Part shown: in pieces, positions 63,469 through 64,000 of the stretch
How the letters are laid out: each line of letters opens with the position of its first letter
Position numbering within the stretch: position 1 is the stretch's first letter
NCBI GenBank assembly: GCA_025963725.1
Contig: JAOQAE010000004.1
Coordinates: 1 to 64,000 of the forward strand
Length of the DNA: 64,000 nucleotides
Reading direction: 5' to 3'
Source: Bacteroidota bacterium
Lineage (GTDB): Bacteria > Bacteroidota > Bacteroidia > 2-12-FULL-35-15
Notes under the pieces: model-generated
Databases searched by the model: none
What the model was told of the DNA's origin: nothing
What the model saw: the letters and a program-made list of their open reading frames with translations, nothing else
Program-made: the position numbers and the translations under genes

Positions 63469-64000
63469 TTAATGTGAAATATCACAATGGCTTTTACATT
63501 TTTTCAGGAGTGCTTTTTCTGTATCCGACATGCCCGGAAATTCGTTAAGCCCTTCAAGATATATTTTTGTAGAATCGCAGTCTTTCTTATCCATGCAGTA
63601 TGCGAGGCCGAGCATAAGCCTGAACCTGCTGTTTTGAGGCTGCAGCTGCAAGGCCCGGTTGAGCGCGATGAACCACTTCTTCATGTAAATGGTTTCGCCC
63701 GGATGTTGCATGTGAATAGCTCCTGCACATTCTGAAAGCATAAAGTAAGTGTCCACATCCGCTTCGTGCTTTAAGCCTTCTTCAAGAGTAAGTACCGCTT
63801 CTTTCAATTGGTTCTGTGCAATCTGCCGGTTAGCCGCTTCCTTATAGTTTACCGCCGGAGCCGATGTTATGCCGGCCATTTTTTGATAAAAATCCCCGAG
63901 TTGCTTCTCCGTCATCCCCTGCCTGGTATTGATCTTGTAAGGCGGCCAGAAAAGTGCGGAGACCGCCCTGGCTGCCGAAGAAGGCTCATACGGAATGGAT
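63469..64000 (-). CDS. TPR-like protein, 5' end outside window
   Basis: The minus-strand frame ending at 63469 is open to the window edge, so the gene is partial. An internal Met at 63915 gives 148 residues, but the codons before it (…PYEPSSAARAVSALFWPPYK) continue in frame. The visible part has helical repeats: AANRQIAQNQLKEAVLTLEEGLKHE, IALNRALQLQPQNSRFRLMLGLAYCM, and a Cys-containing end (KKCKSHCDISH). It is probably a TPR domain for protein contacts; whatever lies N-terminal is unseen. Confidence 0.7.
   Translation of the reverse strand, partial: SIPYEPSSAARAVSALFWPPYKINTRQGMTEKQLGDFYQKMAGITSAPAVNYKEAANRQIAQNQLKEAVLTLEEGLKHEADVDTYFMLSECAGAIHMQHPGETIYMKKWFIALNRALQLQPQNSRFRLMLGLAYCMDKKDCDSTKIYLEGLNEFPGMSDTEKALLKKCKSHCDISH

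Overview
The window reads as a chromosomal segment of a Bacteroidota (Bacteroidetes) bacterium. The evidence is: TonB-dependent receptors with carboxypeptidase-like N-terminal domains, proteins with type IX secretion (T9SS) tails, PorV/PorQ-family and GSCFA proteins, the DUF3127 and DUF6624 families, Bacteroidota-type promoters (TTTG - 19 to 21 nt - TAnnTTTG), few visible Shine-Dalgarno sequences, and bacteroidotal versions of rpsF-rpsR-rplI and atpD-atpC. Two genes run off the edges: a giant surface protein at the left (minus strand, open from 4018 to base 1) and a TPR-like protein at the right (minus strand, open from 63469 to base 64000).

Left part (1-16.2 kb): repeat-rich adhesin-like protein, dnaX, a MITE-like repeat, the S6/S18/L9 ribosomal operon, a MazG-like pyrophosphohydrolase, two alpha/beta hydrolases, a thioredoxin-reductase-like flavoprotein with a decayed second 3' end nearby, secreted proteins of unknown function, atpD-atpC, and an AT-rich islet with a Panacea-domain (SocA/DUF4065) gene plus a partner gene, a probable toxin-antitoxin pair.

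Middle (16.5-46.7 kb): LTA-synthase-like sulfatase, ribF with a TTG start, LRR and GSCFA proteins, then a thiamine-linked region with a TPP-riboswitch-controlled TonB receptor next to a kinase/PnuC transporter/ThiE-like/GGGP-synthase gene row. This is followed by a WG-repeat protein, ahcY, a Rieske-fold lipoprotein with broken ligands, a 9-kb surface/secretion operon (TonB receptor, 1403-aa secreted protein, PorV-like protein), greA-HIT, ruvC, a flippase-like membrane protein with a GT2 glycosyltransferase, a lone OppC-like permease, a GNAT enzyme, a DUF3127 OB-fold-like protein with an SSB-type acidic tail, and a flavin reductase.

Right part (46.7-64 kb): tRNA-Leu(UAG) with a duplicated 3' end, then a block (about 46.95-51.1 kb) of six small co-directional AT-rich genes of unrelated or unknown families, separated in part by a recurring ~122-bp intergenic repeat. 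This cassette-like block is the best candidate for an undescribed mobile arrangement. After it come DUF72, exonuclease III, a hydrolase, a TPR protein ending in a phosphatase-type linker, tRNA-Leu(CAG), a probable nitric-oxide-response operon (Rrf2 regulator with operator, small membrane protein, group III truncated haemoglobin), a T9SS cargo protein, the protein-quality-control run tig-clpP-clpX, and a YCF48-type T9SS cargo protein.
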